Shown: one piece after another, positions 9,426 to 18,405 of the stretch
Numbering within the stretch: position 1 is the stretch's first letter
Layout: each line of letters begins with the position of its first letter
Source of the DNA: an uncultured cyanobacterium
Lineage (GTDB): Bacteria > Cyanobacteriota > Cyanobacteriia > CACIAM-69d
Length of the DNA: 64,000 nt
NCBI GenBank assembly: GCA_937883785.1
Contig: CALGDE010000166.1
Coordinates: forward strand, 56,022-120,021
Direction: 5' to 3'
Made by a program: the position numbers and the translations under genes
Notes under the pieces: model-generated
Told to the model about the DNA's origin: nothing
Databases searched by the model: none
The model's input: the letters and a program-made list of their open reading frames with translations, nothing else

Positions 9426-9803
9426 ATTCCTGAGCCACTGACCCTGACCGTTAGTTTACGAGGCACACGGGAAGATAAAGGGTATTACCAACTATTTCGC
9501 CTCACGGGACTTCTTGACGCATTTTCTGAGCCCACTTTTCGCAAGGAGCTAAGTAAGTGTGTGGACGAGGGTCCAACCCACCTGCTTTTAGATTTGTCCA
9601 ATGTTACTTTTCTGGACAGCTCTGGTTTGGGGGCTCTAGTGCAAGTCGCCAAGAAAGCCCAGACCGCTGGCGGGACTTTTCAGATTGTCACCAATCCTCG
9701 CGTCACCCAGACAGTAAAGCTGGTGCGCCTTGAAAAGTTTTTATCTTTGCGGGAATCGGTGGACGTTGCCATCGGGCACATTCCCAAGCCTGATGGTGGC
9801 TGA
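9426..9803 (+). CDS. STAS-domain anti-sigma-factor antagonist, ATT start
   Basis: 125 residues if read from ATT at 9426. The family sequence is clearly present upstream of the first GTG (9561): LTVSLRGTREDKGYYQLF, then RLTGLLDAFSEPTFRKEL, so a GTG start would remove the first two strands of the fold. DLSNVTFLDSSGLGALVQ at about 56-73 holds the DSSG motif whose serine is phosphorylated in SpoIIAA-type antagonists. Such proteins take part in partner-switching control with anti-sigma kinases, in the cytoplasm. Its stop overlaps the start of the mrnC gene, so the two are translationally coupled. ATT as initiator is rare (known for infC in Escherichia coli). Confidence 0.85.
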   Translation: MPEPLTLTVSLRGTREDKGYYQLFRLTGLLDAFSEPTFRKELSKCVDEGPTHLLLDLSNVTFLDSSGLGALVQVAKKAQTAGGTFQIVTNPRVTQTVKLVRLEKFLSLRESVDVAIGHIPKPDGG

Positions 9804-10386
9804 AGCAAATGCATACTTGGCTGCCGAGCCTGAGCCCCAGCCGCAGTTAGTGCTTCAACAAGCGCTGATGCGGCTCTTTTTGCCCAGGCTCGGCTTTGCT
9901 ATGGCTGACTTACCCTCACAGGAGGGGCAGTCGCTGGACAATCAATCGTCTTGCGGTGCGTCTCCTACCATTGAAACCAGTGGCTCGACGCCTGATTCTT
10001 CGAAATCATTTGATTTAGGAGTGCTGGGATCACCCGCAGCGATCGCCCGCCTTTCTCCCACTGCTTTGGCATATATTGGCGACGCGGTTTATGAACTGCA
10101 CACCCGTAGCCAGCTTTTATTTCCCCCCCAGCGCCAGCGTGATTATCATCAAAAAGTTGTTGCCCAGGTGCGTGCCGAGCAGCAGGCTTTAGCCTTGGCT
10201 AAGTTAGAGCCCCTGTTAACCATCGAGGAGAAAGACTGGGTGCGTCGGGGGCGCAATAGCGTGGGAAAGCGATCTCGCCACAATAATCCTGTTGCTTATC
10301 AAAACGCCACTGCCTTCGAAACCCTTGTTGGCTATCTCTTCCTTTTGGATCCTGCTCGGCTGGTGTTTCTTTTTGGTGCCTTGTAG
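9793..10386 (+). CDS. mrnC: Mini-ribonuclease 3 (MrnC)
   Basis: 197 residues from the ATG at 9793, which overlaps the STAS stop. The last 125 residues are an RNase III catalytic domain without dsRNA-binding domain: LSPTALAYIGDAVYELHTR holds the catalytic GDAVYE signature, followed by RRGRNS and an NATAFETLVGYLFLLDPARL end with the second acidic site. MrnC-type enzymes mature 23S rRNA in Bacillus; plant and cyanobacterial relatives act on rRNA and introns. Residues 1-75 form an acidic low-complexity extension not seen in the short bacterial enzymes. The order STAS then RNase III domain is, as I recall, conserved in cyanobacteria. Confidence 0.85.
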   Translation: MVAEANAYLAAEPEPQPQLVLQQALMRLFLPRLGFAMADLPSQEGQSLDNQSSCGASPTIETSGSTPDSSKSFDLGVLGSPAAIARLSPTALAYIGDAVYELHTRSQLLFPPQRQRDYHQKVVAQVRAEQQALALAKLEPLLTIEEKDWVRRGRNSVGKRSRHNNPVAYQNATAFETLVGYLFLLDPARLVFLFGAL

Positions 10387-11011
10387 CTTGGCATTGTGGA
10401 GCATGGCAGAACAGAAGACCAGATTAAAGCAATAGCCCTCCTTCAGAAGCAATTTTTGCGAACCTGTAGTCTTTACCAAATGTAAGTATGTCTTGCTAAC
10501 GGAGCCAATAGAGCTATACTGATTGCCTGGTATCAAGTTACCTTGATTTGATCCATGTAAGATCACGCGGAATTGTTCTTTTCGCTGTGAGTTGCACCTT
10601 GACATATCGCTGCAACATTAAGGTTTGTTATCAGCTAACACCAGAGTCCTTCAACGGTAAAGCCTGCTATTCCTATCCCAGAACATAGATTAGGAGTGGC
10701 AACCCCATGGCAAAGGGCTGCAAATTCAATTGATGCTTACCTTTCTGTTAAAGCAAAAGAAATTTTAACTACGTCTCTGTTATGGCGTTTGGAAACATTG
10801 TTTTTCTGACAACTATTGTCTGTTAATCAACGTTCAACTGACGTTGGCCAGGCATTGAGACTTGGATTCCTGTCCATATTTAACATCTGTTATTCCATCT
10901 CTTTTTGCCGCTTCATTTATCCCGATTGCCAAAGTAGGTAAAGGCATCGCAGTCTCTTTTGCTGTTATTTTTGCCTGCAATCTTCTTATTTTCCACCACA
11001 TCAGGTTTCCC
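10387..11011. other. Intergenic gap before the rRNA methyltransferase gene
   Basis: About 625 bp. An open frame continues 50 codons upstream of the chosen rlmB-type start (from 10862), but its residues look unlike the family. I see no RNA gene or repeat. Open frames on the minus strand overlap the mrnC gene and look like shadows. Confidence 0.4.
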
Positions 11012-12712
11012 ATGAGTAATTCCGGCTTCCAATCAGACTCTAATTTTTCAGATGGGGATAGCGCGCGATCCTCTGACCGCTCTTTTAACTACCCCCGTCG
11101 AGATAGTGGGGGAGGTAGGGAGCCGGGGGGAAAGTTTAAGGGAAAGAAATTTCAGGGTAAGAAATTTCAGGGTAAGAAATTTCAGGGTAAGAAATTTCAG
11201 GGTAAGAAATTTCAAGGTGGGAAGAAACAGGCGTATGGCAGCCGTTCTGATGAGGGATTTTCTCGGGATCGGGACCGAGGGCGTGATGATCGGGGTGGCT
11301 ATCGAGGCGGCTCTAAGGGGGGTGATCGGGGTGGATATCGCGACGGAGGTTCCCGCCAGGAGGGAAGGCAGGGCGGGCGATCTGACGGCTATTTCCAGGA
11401 TCGACGACCCAATCGAGAGGGCGGGGATTTTAGGCGGGGTGGCGATAATAATAAGTTCTCCCGGCGGAACGATTCACGGGATGGTGGCTGGCGAGGACGC
11501 GACTCTGGTGGGGATGGGGCGCGGGATAGACGCCCGAATAAAAATTATCGTGGCGGCTATCGGGGGGACGATTTCCAAGGGCGCGACAATCGTGGGCGGG
11601 GCGATCACCCTCGCCGAGATGGCTATGGACGCAATAACTATGGGCGCGATAATTACGGTCGAGACAGCCGAGAGCGAAATAATTATGGTCGCCGCAATGA
11701 TCGATCCTACGGCGATCGCCCATTTAATCGCCGCGACTCTGAAGGACGGTATTCTTCACGGGATTCGCGAAATCGCTACGATTCGCCGCGGGTCTCGAAA
11801 CCGTCACGGGATAACCGTGATCGAGGATTCCGCGATCGCGATGGCTACCAAGGTCGCGACTCTCGAACTCCATCCCCTAGCCAACGCTTTAGGAAAAATC
11901 CTTTTTCAGGCATCGATGGCGAGGAACAACTTCAGGATGGTACCCAGGAGCAGTCTAACGATCTAATCTATGGTCGCCACTCAGTTTTGGCAGCTCTGGA
12001 GTCAGATGAGCGATCGCTCCATAAAGTGTGGGTCCTATCAAGCCTGCGTTACGATCCCCGTTTCCACCAGCTACTTCAGGATGCCAAAGCGAACGGTACC
12101 GTTATCGATGAAGTGCCCCGCCCCCAGTTGGATCGGCTTAGCGCTGGCGGCAACCATCAGGGAATTATTGCTCAGATTTCTCCCCATGAATATGTTTCCC
12201 TTGAGGATCTAATTGCAAAGGCGAAAGAGTCTAGCGATCGCCCGGTAATCGTGGTAGCCGACGGCATCACTGATCCCCACAATCTGGGGGCGATCGCTCG
12301 CACTATCGAAGCATTGGGGCTAGACGGCTTAATTATTCCACAGCGCCGCGCCGTCGGTATTACCTCCACCGTCATCAAAGTTGCCTCGGGGGCCTTAGAA
12401 CACCTGTCCGTTGCCCGAGTTGTTAATCTAGTGAAATCCCTCGAGGCGCTCAAGGAAGCTGGATTTTGGATTTATGGCATCGATTCCAATGCCAGTAGTG
12501 ATCTTCATAAAGCAACCTTTGATACACCAGTGGCCCTAGTTGTGGGGGCAGAAGGGGCTGGTTTAGGAGTATTGGTGCAAAAAAACTGCGACGTAATGCT
12601 ATCTATCCCCCTTGCGGGTAAAACCCCAAGCCTTAATGCGTCCGTTGCTACTGGTATGGCCCTTTACGAAGTCGCTCGCCAACGCTGGAACGCCACCTTA
12701 GACTTGCGCTAG
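11012..12712 (+). CDS. rlmB: TrmH/RlmB-type 23S rRNA 2'-O-methyltransferase with disordered basic N-terminus
   Basis: 566 residues from the ATG at 11012, preceded by AGG at 7 nt. RlmB enzymes are usually about 250 residues, and here only about 335-566 are catalytic. [14 protein letters not shown] starts the substrate-binding domain. The SPOUT knot motifs are [34 protein letters not shown] and [24 protein letters not shown]. The family methylates a guanosine ribose in the 23S peptidyl-transferase loop. The first 330 residues are almost entirely Arg, Gly, Asp, Asn and Lys, with five tandem KKFQG units and many RGG/YGRD elements. That region could bind RNA or form condensates; this is inference. 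Long N-terminal tails occur in other cyanobacterial homologues. Confidence 0.85.
   Translation: MSNSGFQSDSNFSDGDSARSSDRSFNYPRRDSGGGREPGGKFKGKKFQGKKFQGKKFQGKKFQGKKFQGGKKQAYGSRSDEGFSRDRDRGRDDRGGYRGGSKGGDRGGYRDGGSRQEGRQGGRSDGYFQDRRPNREGGDFRRGGDNNKFSRRNDSRDGGWRGRDSGGDGARDRRPNKNYRGGYRGDDFQGRDNRGRGDHPRRDGYGRNNYGRDNYGRDSRERNNYGRRNDRSYGDRPFNRRDSEGRYSSRDSRNRYDSPRVSKPSRDNRDRGFRDRDGYQGRDSRTPSPSQRFRKNPFSGIDGEEQLQDGTQEQSNDLIYGRHSVLAALESDERSLHKVWVLSSLRYDPRFHQLLQDAKANGTVIDEVPRPQLDRLSAGGNHQGIIAQISPHEYVSLEDLIAKAKESSDRPVIVVADGITDPHNLGAIARTIEALGLDGLIIPQRRAVGITSTVIKVASGALEHLSVARVVNLVKSLEALKEAGFWIYGIDSNASSDLHKATFDTPVALVVGAEGAGLGVLVQKNCDVMLSIPLAGKTPSLNASVATGMALYEVARQRWNATLDLR
11141..11215 (+). repeat. Five-fold 15-bp tandem repeat inside the methyltransferase gene
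   Basis: The unit GGTAAGAAATTTCAG, or a one-base variant of it, is repeated head to tail and encodes successive KKFQG pentapeptides. The near identity at DNA level, including wobble bases, points to recent slippage expansion. Confidence 0.85.
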
Positions 12713-13376
12713 GGTGCGTGAATCGTTGGACACCAAAACTTTGTGCGGTGGGTAATACAACCCCTTTTTTAGGTTGGAGGCTGAGACCTCAGCCGTCATT
12801 GGGGTCCATGGGTCATAAATCACAGCCTTCAGTCGTTATCGTTAACGAATTGCGGGAAAAAATAACAAATATCTGGAGAAAAAGTTTAGCTTGATCCCAA
12901 TTCTGGTTACTAGAAAACCACCCTAGAAAGTGATGATCCCTTAAATTTTCTGTAGTCAAGGATGATCAACCTGTATTTACAGCGCTAGAACCTCGTCGGC
13001 AAACGTGTTATCAACAAGAAAGCAATTTTTTGCGTGATCGCCCTCGGCGAGTCCAAATAAATTTAGGGAATTAATGATAGAGTCGGCAAACCGCCAGGCT
13101 TCCTGACGTTAATAGCCTTCTTATCTATTGGTTAATGTCAGGCAATCATTACTTTTGCTAATAATTGCAGCAAAATTCTAAAAAATGCGCTGCAATAAAG
13201 CTGTGTCGCTTCACATGTCCAGAATATTTTGGTCAACAAGGTTGGAAAGATAGGTGTAGGCACCTTGAGTCCAGCTGTTTTCCTCATCTGGTATCTGCTA
13301 AGTCAGACAGCTTTCTCAGCGTTATTAACAATAGATGCAAACCTTTGGGTAAGAGAAGATACTCCCACATAGACCT
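12713..13376. other. Intergenic gap with two small inverted repeats
   Basis: About 660 bp without a supported gene. GGCTGAG-AC-CTCAGCC at 12779-12794 is a small perfect inverted repeat shortly after the methyltransferase gene, without a T run. An imperfect hairpin (CCTGACGTTAAT and a matching TTAATGTCAGG) lies at about 13101-13143. The downstream part presumably holds the promoter of the DUF1816 gene. Confidence 0.4.
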
Positions 13377-13658
13377 ATGAAAGAGCTTTTCACAAGTTTG
13401 CTGAATTACGTTGGTCTCGCTTATTGGGTCAAAATTGACACCCAATCTCCGACGTGCACCTACTACTTTGGTCCCTTCCGTTCTCAATCAAAAGCTGAGG
13501 CGGCTTCAGGGGGCTACATTGAGGACTTGAAGGGAGAGGATGCCCAGAATATTCAAGTTGCTATTCAGCGATGTAAGCCCACTCAGCTGACTATTGTGGA
13601 AGAAGCGGAGTCGGTTGGAAGTTCGTCGCCAATGCAGATGGTAAGTGGCCGCATTTAG
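13377..13658 (+). CDS. DUF1816 domain protein
   Basis: 93 residues. YWVKIDTQSPTCTYYFGPF, then a GYIEDLKGEDAQNIQV segment and RCKPTQLTIVEE, match the small cyanobacterial DUF1816 family in length and motif order. Its biochemical role is not established to my knowledge. It is monocistronic here, ahead of the convergent kaiC gene. Confidence 0.8.
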   Translation: MKELFTSLLNYVGLAYWVKIDTQSPTCTYYFGPFRSQSKAEAASGGYIEDLKGEDAQNIQVAIQRCKPTQLTIVEEAESVGSSSPMQMVSGRI

Positions 13659-13850
13659 GTGGTGCCGCGCAACCTTGATTCGAAACTAGCAGCCGATGGC
13701 GAGTGGTTGTTGAATAAATGGTGCTGCTGGTTTGTTGCTTGCGTAATTTGAATCAGAACTCTCAATGCTTGAGAGGCGCAGAAAAGAGCGCAGGTTCCCG
13801 TATTTAGAGGGAATTCGCGTTCTTGTGGTATTTGGCGCGAGCTTGTCGTA

Positions 13851-13990
13851 TGGCCGACTCTTGAATTAGTGGAACAATCAGCGATCGCTAAGCAGAATCG
13901 TGCGCGAAGTGTTGGCGAAGCCAATAGTGGGAAATTTAGCTTCGATTACGAGATTAAAATCGTCTTGCTTTTGATTAGCTGACCATATGT
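13851..13990 (+). repeat. Dispersed repeat family R1, copy A
   Basis: Begins GACTCTTGAATTAGTGGAAC, contains a HIP1 site and a TTGGCGAAGCCAA mini-hairpin, then CCAATAGTGGG and ends near AGCTGACCATA. Matches copies at 30104-30232 (reverse), 43617-43729 and 50212-50348. It lies in the 490-bp DUF1816-kaiC gap. Confidence 0.8.
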
Positions 13991-14004
13991 GGTCAGCTAA
14001 TCAA
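13971..14004. terminator. Perfect 15-bp stem-loop downstream of kaiC
   Basis: TTGATTAGCTGACCA and its exact complement TGGTCAGCTAATCAA are separated by 4 nt. It lies at the end of repeat copy A, between the convergent DUF1816 and kaiC genes. It could terminate either transcript or be the folded end of the repeat; neither side has a long T tract. Confidence 0.5.
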
Positions 14005-14023
14005 ACTCTCAAATCAAACAGGC

Positions 14024-14078
14024 TAGGGGCTGTAATCCTCGTCATTATTGGGCTTGAATTAACTGAGCACAGCCCCTA
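14024..14078 (-). terminator. Stem-loop after the kaiC stop
   Basis: TAGGGGCTGT and ACAGCCCCTA are perfectly complementary over 10 bp with a 35-nt loop, about 70 bp beyond the end of kaiC. Possible 3' end or processing hairpin of the kai transcript. There is no T run, so intrinsic termination is uncertain. Confidence 0.4.
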
Positions 14079-14148
14079 AATGGCGTTAGCACAGATGCAC
14101 TCAAGGCTTTTTCATACGACACTTTTTCACAGAACCCTACTCGTCACC

Positions 14149-15699
14149 CTACTCGTCTTTATTTTTAACGCCACGCATGATTCGAGACAGTTCGGACTTT
14201 TCATTAATGGAAATCCGTGTCGGTGAACCACTAATAATTCGTTCAAAGTCGCGGAATGAATCACGAATTTCAGGGCCATTCTTGCTGATGGTATATTCCC
14301 TAATTCCTTTGTCATGTTCCGAACCCCGCATCTTGAATACGTTGATTGCACGGCACATTTCTCCACGGATTTCCACGTACTGCAACATCAAAATCGTGTC
14401 TGTAATCGTGGAGATATGGGAATCTGTAATAGAGTGAGCCCCCATAAATTGGTCCGTTGTATTAGTGAAGAATCCGGTAATTTCCTCCTGTTTTGCAAAG
14501 CCCGTTACTCCGATGACAAACTGACGGAATGCATTATTGCTAACGCCCCGTGCCAGGGCAGACAGGGAGTCAATTGCAATTCGTGACGGCTTAAATTCAG
14601 AAATTTCCGACTTAATATTTTGCAGATGATCCTCTAAACCTGCTGACTCAGGATAGGCACAAAGAATTTTCAGCAGTCCACGCTGTTCCAAATCCTCAAA
14701 GTCAATCCCCCAAGAGTATGCGTTTCGAGATAACTGAGCCCTCGATTCTTCGTAGGCAAACAGGATGGCGCGATCGCCATTTCTGCAGGCATTTTCAATA
14801 AACTTGCTAACCAGCATTGTTTTACCTGTGCCGGTTGCTCCCGTCGCCAAAATAATTGAGTCGCGGAAAAATCCTCCACCGCACATTTGATCCAGGGTTT
14901 CTACTCCAGAGGACACGCGCGTGTTGGATGATCGTTGAGTCAAACGCATGGCGCCTAGCGGGAAAATGCTGATGCCATTGTTGGTCATTGTGAACGGATA
15001 CTCCCCCTTCATATGGGTCGTTCCACGCAGCTTCAAAATTTCCAACGTCCGCCTGCGCCGTTCCCCCTCCAGCACGTTGCGCATGATAGTCACGTTGTCA
15101 GAGACAAACTCCTCCACCCCAAACCGTGCCACCGGTCCATACTCCTCATCCCGTTCGGTGGTCATGACCGTCGTCACCCCCACCAACTTTAAGCGGGCTA
15201 CTAATCGGAAAATTTCCCGACGCACCACTGACGCTGCATCATACTGCTGAAAAACTGCCGTAATGGAGTCAATGGAAACACGTTTCGCTTTGTACTTCTG
15301 AATAGCGTATTGAATCCGTTCAATGAGCGCCGACAAGTCAAAGTTGCCAACAATATCTTGCCCATCAGGATCAGGAGATGCGTCCAAAATAAACAGCTTG
15401 CCCGCGTCAATGAGCGCCTGCAAATCCCATCCAAAACTTTGGGCATTGGTGATGATATCAACCGGCGACTCTTCAAACGTGACAAAAATCCCTGGCTCGT
15501 TAAAGCTGACGATTCCGTTGTATAAAAACTGCGTTGCAAACAATGTTTTTCCCGTACCGGAAGTGCCGCTAACTAGCGTTGCCCGCCCCACAGGGAGCCC
15601 CCCGTGACTAATATCGTCAAATCCCTCAATTGCGGTGCGAATCTTCTGGACGCCTACCATTTCCTGGACGCCCATTACATTAGTCTCGTTGTCAGCCAT
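14149..15699 (-). CDS. kaiC: Circadian clock ATPase/autokinase KaiC
   Basis: 516 residues, a tandem duplication of RecA-like domains CI and CII. Walker A motifs are GTSGTGKT (45-52) and GATGTGKT (287-294). The catalytic glutamate pairs are E76-E77 (TFEES) and E317-E318 (YEES). The autophosphorylation pair is S430-T431 in SHISTITDT, equal to S431/T432 of Synechococcus elongatus, with T425 at the third site. The hexamer's slow CI ATPase and CII phosphorylation cycle set the circadian period, with KaiA stimulating and KaiB sequestering. All key residues are intact and length is normal. It is last in a kaiA-kaiB-kaiC order, but 405 bp separate it from kaiB, so it may have its own promoter. Confidence 0.98.
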   Translation of the reverse strand: MADNETNVMGVQEMVGVQKIRTAIEGFDDISHGGLPVGRATLVSGTSGTGKTLFATQFLYNGIVSFNEPGIFVTFEESPVDIITNAQSFGWDLQALIDAGKLFILDASPDPDGQDIVGNFDLSALIERIQYAIQKYKAKRVSIDSITAVFQQYDAASVVRREIFRLVARLKLVGVTTVMTTERDEEYGPVARFGVEEFVSDNVTIMRNVLEGERRRRTLEILKLRGTTHMKGEYPFTMTNNGISIFPLGAMRLTQRSSNTRVSSGVETLDQMCGGGFFRDSIILATGATGTGKTMLVSKFIENACRNGDRAILFAYEESRAQLSRNAYSWGIDFEDLEQRGLLKILCAYPESAGLEDHLQNIKSEISEFKPSRIAIDSLSALARGVSNNAFRQFVIGVTGFAKQEEITGFFTNTTDQFMGAHSITDSHISTITDTILMLQYVEIRGEMCRAINVFKMRGSEHDKGIREYTISKNGPEIRDSFRDFERIISGSPTRISINEKSELSRIMRGVKNKDE

Positions 15700-16104
15700 T
15701 AGAGCTTGGAGAAAAAAGATTTATAAGAAAATAGTTAAAACGCGTAGGTTCATTTTTAAGAAACTAGGCTTAGAAATTCTAGAACAGTTTTAGACTTTCT
15801 GACACTGTGGCTATTACCCCTGTAATGGTCTCCAGTTCAGGGTTTCAAGGGGAGTTTGCTGTGCAGGCAATAATAATTTCTCATATTGAGAATACGTAAC
15901 ACTGTCCCAACAAAATCTTTGTCAAACCCTAGTGCCGGACCTCAGGTACCAAAAGCCTAAGATACCTATACTTCGAGCATTAATGCGTTTTACATGGACC
16001 CAAAGCAAGAAGCGATCGACGGATGGATGCTCAAGAAACTATTTCGAAGTTGCCTAACCACTAATGTTAAAAACTTCTCAAGAGCTCCTTCTACCAATAC
16101 TGAC
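15700..16104. other. kaiB-kaiC spacer
   Basis: 405 bp of AT-rich DNA without a supported gene. In Synechococcus elongatus kaiB and kaiC are close together and co-transcribed; here the distance leaves room for a kaiC promoter or regulatory RNA. One GCGATCG-like site is near 16012. I see no convincing hairpin or small gene. Confidence 0.5.
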
Positions 16105-16416
16105 TTAAAGGTCCCCTTCTTCTGATAGTTCTTCGTAGAGCAGGTCAAGACCAATGAGAACTTTCTCACGATCCGAAAGATCCCCAATGATTTTCCGCAC
16201 GGGTGGGGGCAGGATCTTGGCTAGGGTTGGTGTTGCCAGAATCTTATCCTCTTCTGCCAGTTGAGGATTTTTTAAAACGTCAATAACTTTAAGGGCGTAT
16301 ACGCCTTGAAATTCCTCTTCTAAGATATTTTTTAACGTTTTGAGAGCCCTTACTGAGTTAGGAGTATTGCCCGCCACATAAAGTTTAAGAACATAGGTTT
16401 TTTTAAAGGGAATCAT
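16105..16416 (-). CDS. kaiB: Circadian clock protein KaiB
   Basis: 103 residues, the normal length. [23 protein letters not shown] begins the thioredoxin-like fold. [42 protein letters not shown], with the cis-prolines of the fold-switching region, is nearly identical to other KaiB proteins. KaiB binds the CI ring of phosphorylated KaiC and captures KaiA, closing the feedback loop. CACAAGG upstream of the ATG is its likely ribosome site. Confidence 0.97.
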   Translation of the reverse strand: MIPFKKTYVLKLYVAGNTPNSVRALKTLKNILEEEFQGVYALKVIDVLKNPQLAEEDKILATPTLAKILPPPVRKIIGDLSDREKVLIGLDLLYEELSEEGDL

Positions 16417-16462
16417 GGTTGCCTTGTGGTGGAAAGGGGGAATTTTTCAAGGGAGGTGATCA

Positions 16463-16750
16463 ATGGGGAAGAGACAACTTCTCAATAGCAATAGAGTTGC
16501 GATTACGGGTGTTCTAAGCAAGTGTTGTGAACGGGCGATTTTGCGAATGAAGCCTGTAGCGATGTTGTTGTCTTATCAGCCTTTTCACGCCACTAACTTA
16601 CTAGACTGGGATCAAAGGGGTACCAGTCCGAAAATAAGGATGGGACTTCAGTACCTAATCCTAGTCGTGCTGAGCCCTTATTTCAGCAAAAGTCGAAATT
16701 ACGATGTTTTAGTTTTAAATTTGCAATATTTTAAGCCTAAAAATATTTGA
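16463..16750 (+). CDS. Possible small gene antisense in the kaiA-kaiB gap
   Basis: A 95-codon frame fills most of the 480-bp space between kaiB and kaiA, on the opposite strand. Its ATG is preceded at 6 nt by GGAGGTGATC (16452-16461), a ten-base complement of the 16S rRNA 3' end, which is a much longer match than most genes here have. The translation (basic, with a hydrophobic segment LQYLILVVLSPYF near 73-85) resembles no family I know. The region must also hold the kaiB promoter and leader, so the frame may be fortuitous. Confidence 0.25.
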   Translation: MGKRQLLNSNRVAITGVLSKCCERAILRMKPVAMLLSYQPFHATNLLDWDQRGTSPKIRMGLQYLILVVLSPYFSKSRNYDVLVLNLQYFKPKNI

Positions 16751-16896
16751 AATAGAGATCCAGTTAATCCGAGAGGCACCATGTAGTAAGCCCTTAACCT
16801 TTAGTTATCGATGATTATTGAGGTCATTGGCTTAACGTGACTACTTGGTAGATGAATGCTTTGAATCAGAATAATCAGTCTAGTTAGGCTTTGTAC

Positions 16897-17826
16897 CTAG
16901 GACTTTCTGGGTACGGAGCGACGGTACATTTCACAAAGATGGGCAATGACATCAATTAATGTCAGTCGGTAATCCAGTAGAATCTCTGGGCTGCGCCCTT
17001 CTAATTTAAGTTGCTTGGAAAACTCGTCCATTAGCCACATGTGGATTTCCACTACTTTAGCCACGGAAATATCGGCGAAGAACGCAGTATCCACCAAGCT
17101 ATCAACCTTTGTGTTGGTGTCAGCATCGTCGTCGAAATAACTGAGCACGATCGTCCGATATTCTTCCCTCAACGCAGAAACTAATTGCTCTTGTTCTATG
17201 GGCTCAAGATTTCTAAGGAAGTTGCTTTGTTCACGCTTGTAATAAACTTCCAAATAACCCAGCCTGCCCTGAAGTTTGTCTGCAAGACGGCGTTGCTGAG
17301 TCATAAGCAATTGATGGTGATCTTCATTGCCGTTGGCTAATTGAGATTTCGTAGCTGTAGAACTTTTAGTGTGTAATTTCAGAAAATCGCTAATAGCCCG
17401 TTGCAGGTGTTCCTCCAAAGGTAATTCTTTCCATTCTTGATGACTGTTTAGTTGCATTTCTGCCTGATGGTAATGGCAGGCTGTTGGCGCAGATAAATCG
17501 GGAGAAGAGGTGGCATTGCTCTCTAATTCCGGCGTTGCTCCATGGCGGCTGCTTTGGGGGGAGAGGATAACTGCTGGGAGTAAAATTGCTCGCTGATACA
17601 GTTGCGCCACTAGCGAGGGGAGAAAGGAACCTACCTTGAGGATGATGCCATCTAGCTCATGGCGCTGATCTTCCAAATAGTCGATAAACTCTGAAACGTT
17701 TCGAAAAGTAGATAGAGTTGCTTGTTCTTGACTCAATCCTTGCTGAAGGAGAATCTCATCTTCCTGGGAATCGACAAATGCGGCGAGGATGAGTTTCGGA
17801 CTTGGCTCTGCTGAGGGCTTAGACAT
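16897..17826 (-). CDS. kaiA: Circadian clock protein KaiA
   Basis: 309 residues, a full-length form (S. elongatus has 284). Residues 1-135 are the divergent pseudo-receiver domain, lacking the phospho-acceptor pattern. A less conserved linker with inserted polar residues (about 95-165) follows. Residues 185-305 are the KaiA C-terminal four-helix domain, with RLGYLEVYYKREQSNFLRNL and a DYRLTLIDVIAHLCEMYRRSVP end. It dimerises and pulls the KaiC A-loop to promote phosphorylation. Same strand as kaiB but 480 bp upstream, so separate transcription of kaiA and kaiBC is likely, as in other cyanobacteria. Confidence 0.96.
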   Translation of the reverse strand: MSKPSAEPSPKLILAAFVDSQEDEILLQQGLSQEQATLSTFRNVSEFIDYLEDQRHELDGIILKVGSFLPSLVAQLYQRAILLPAVILSPQSSRHGATPELESNATSSPDLSAPTACHYHQAEMQLNSHQEWKELPLEEHLQRAISDFLKLHTKSSTATKSQLANGNEDHHQLLMTQQRRLADKLQGRLGYLEVYYKREQSNFLRNLEPIEQEQLVSALREEYRTIVLSYFDDDADTNTKVDSLVDTAFFADISVAKVVEIHMWLMDEFSKQLKLEGRSPEILLDYRLTLIDVIAHLCEMYRRSVPRKS

Positions 17827-18141
17827 GCGATCGCAACACTGGGATGAATGTCAACCACGCCCTAGAACACGAAGACCGGTGAACCTTAAGCTTGAAAAGG
17901 ACCTGCGACAGTGCTAAAGCGGATTTGAAAGTTCAGTGACAAATGTATGTTAACCGCAATTTACATTACACAAGAATCTGTGACCTTTTCTGTGTTGAGG
18001 TGGAACGCTTGGGGCGATCCAGGATCTTGCCTACAAGGTACAAACCGATGTAAGGGAAAAACAAGTCAAAATAATGATTTAGCTTCCTTTATCTCAAGAT
18101 AAAGAAGCTGAAAATCTAACGCTGTTGGCAATGATCAAAAA
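17827..18141. other. Gap between kaiA and tRNA-Gln
   Basis: About 315 bp, upstream of kaiA on its strand, so it should hold the kaiA promoter. I see no gene, repeat or obvious hairpin. Confidence 0.4.
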
Positions 18142-18213
18142 CTGGGGCGGTAGGGATCGAACCTACGAATGGCGGAACCAAAATCCGCTGCCTTACCGCT
18201 TGGCCACGCCCCA
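18142..18213 (-). tRNA. tRNA-Gln (TTG)
   Basis: On the minus strand the 72-nt sequence starts TGGGGCG and ends CGCCCCA plus a G discriminator, giving a 7-bp acceptor stem. The anticodon arm is GCGGA-TTTTGGT-TCCGC with anticodon TTG. The T arm GTAGG-TTCGATC-CCTAC is canonical. No CCA is encoded. Confidence 0.95.
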
Positions 18214-18336
18214 ATGCTGTGAAGCTCATGTATATTAACAAGTCCTGACCGGCTTTTGTCAACTGATTAGAGGATTTTTTTTCTCTCTGTACAAAACAGA
18301 ATAAGCGGTGAGGATTTCACCCTTCCCTCAGCACAG

Positions 18337-18387
18337 GTGACGCCTGGGAATGACGCCTGAGAATGACGCCTGAGAATGACGCCTGAA
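18337..18387. repeat. Short tandem repeat, 14-bp unit
   Basis: The unit TGACGCCTGAGAA(T) occurs four times in a row with small differences in the first copy, just downstream of the NIL-ferredoxin stop. Probably a slippage product. Confidence 0.75.
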
Positions 18388-18405
18388 AGCAGTTCCTGCA
18401 AGGAG

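Noticed and set aside
11052..11966. Long alternative frame overlapping the basic tail of the rRNA methyltransferase
   Set aside because: It is a frame-shifted reading of the Arg/Gly-rich repeat DNA, which lacks stops in several frames.
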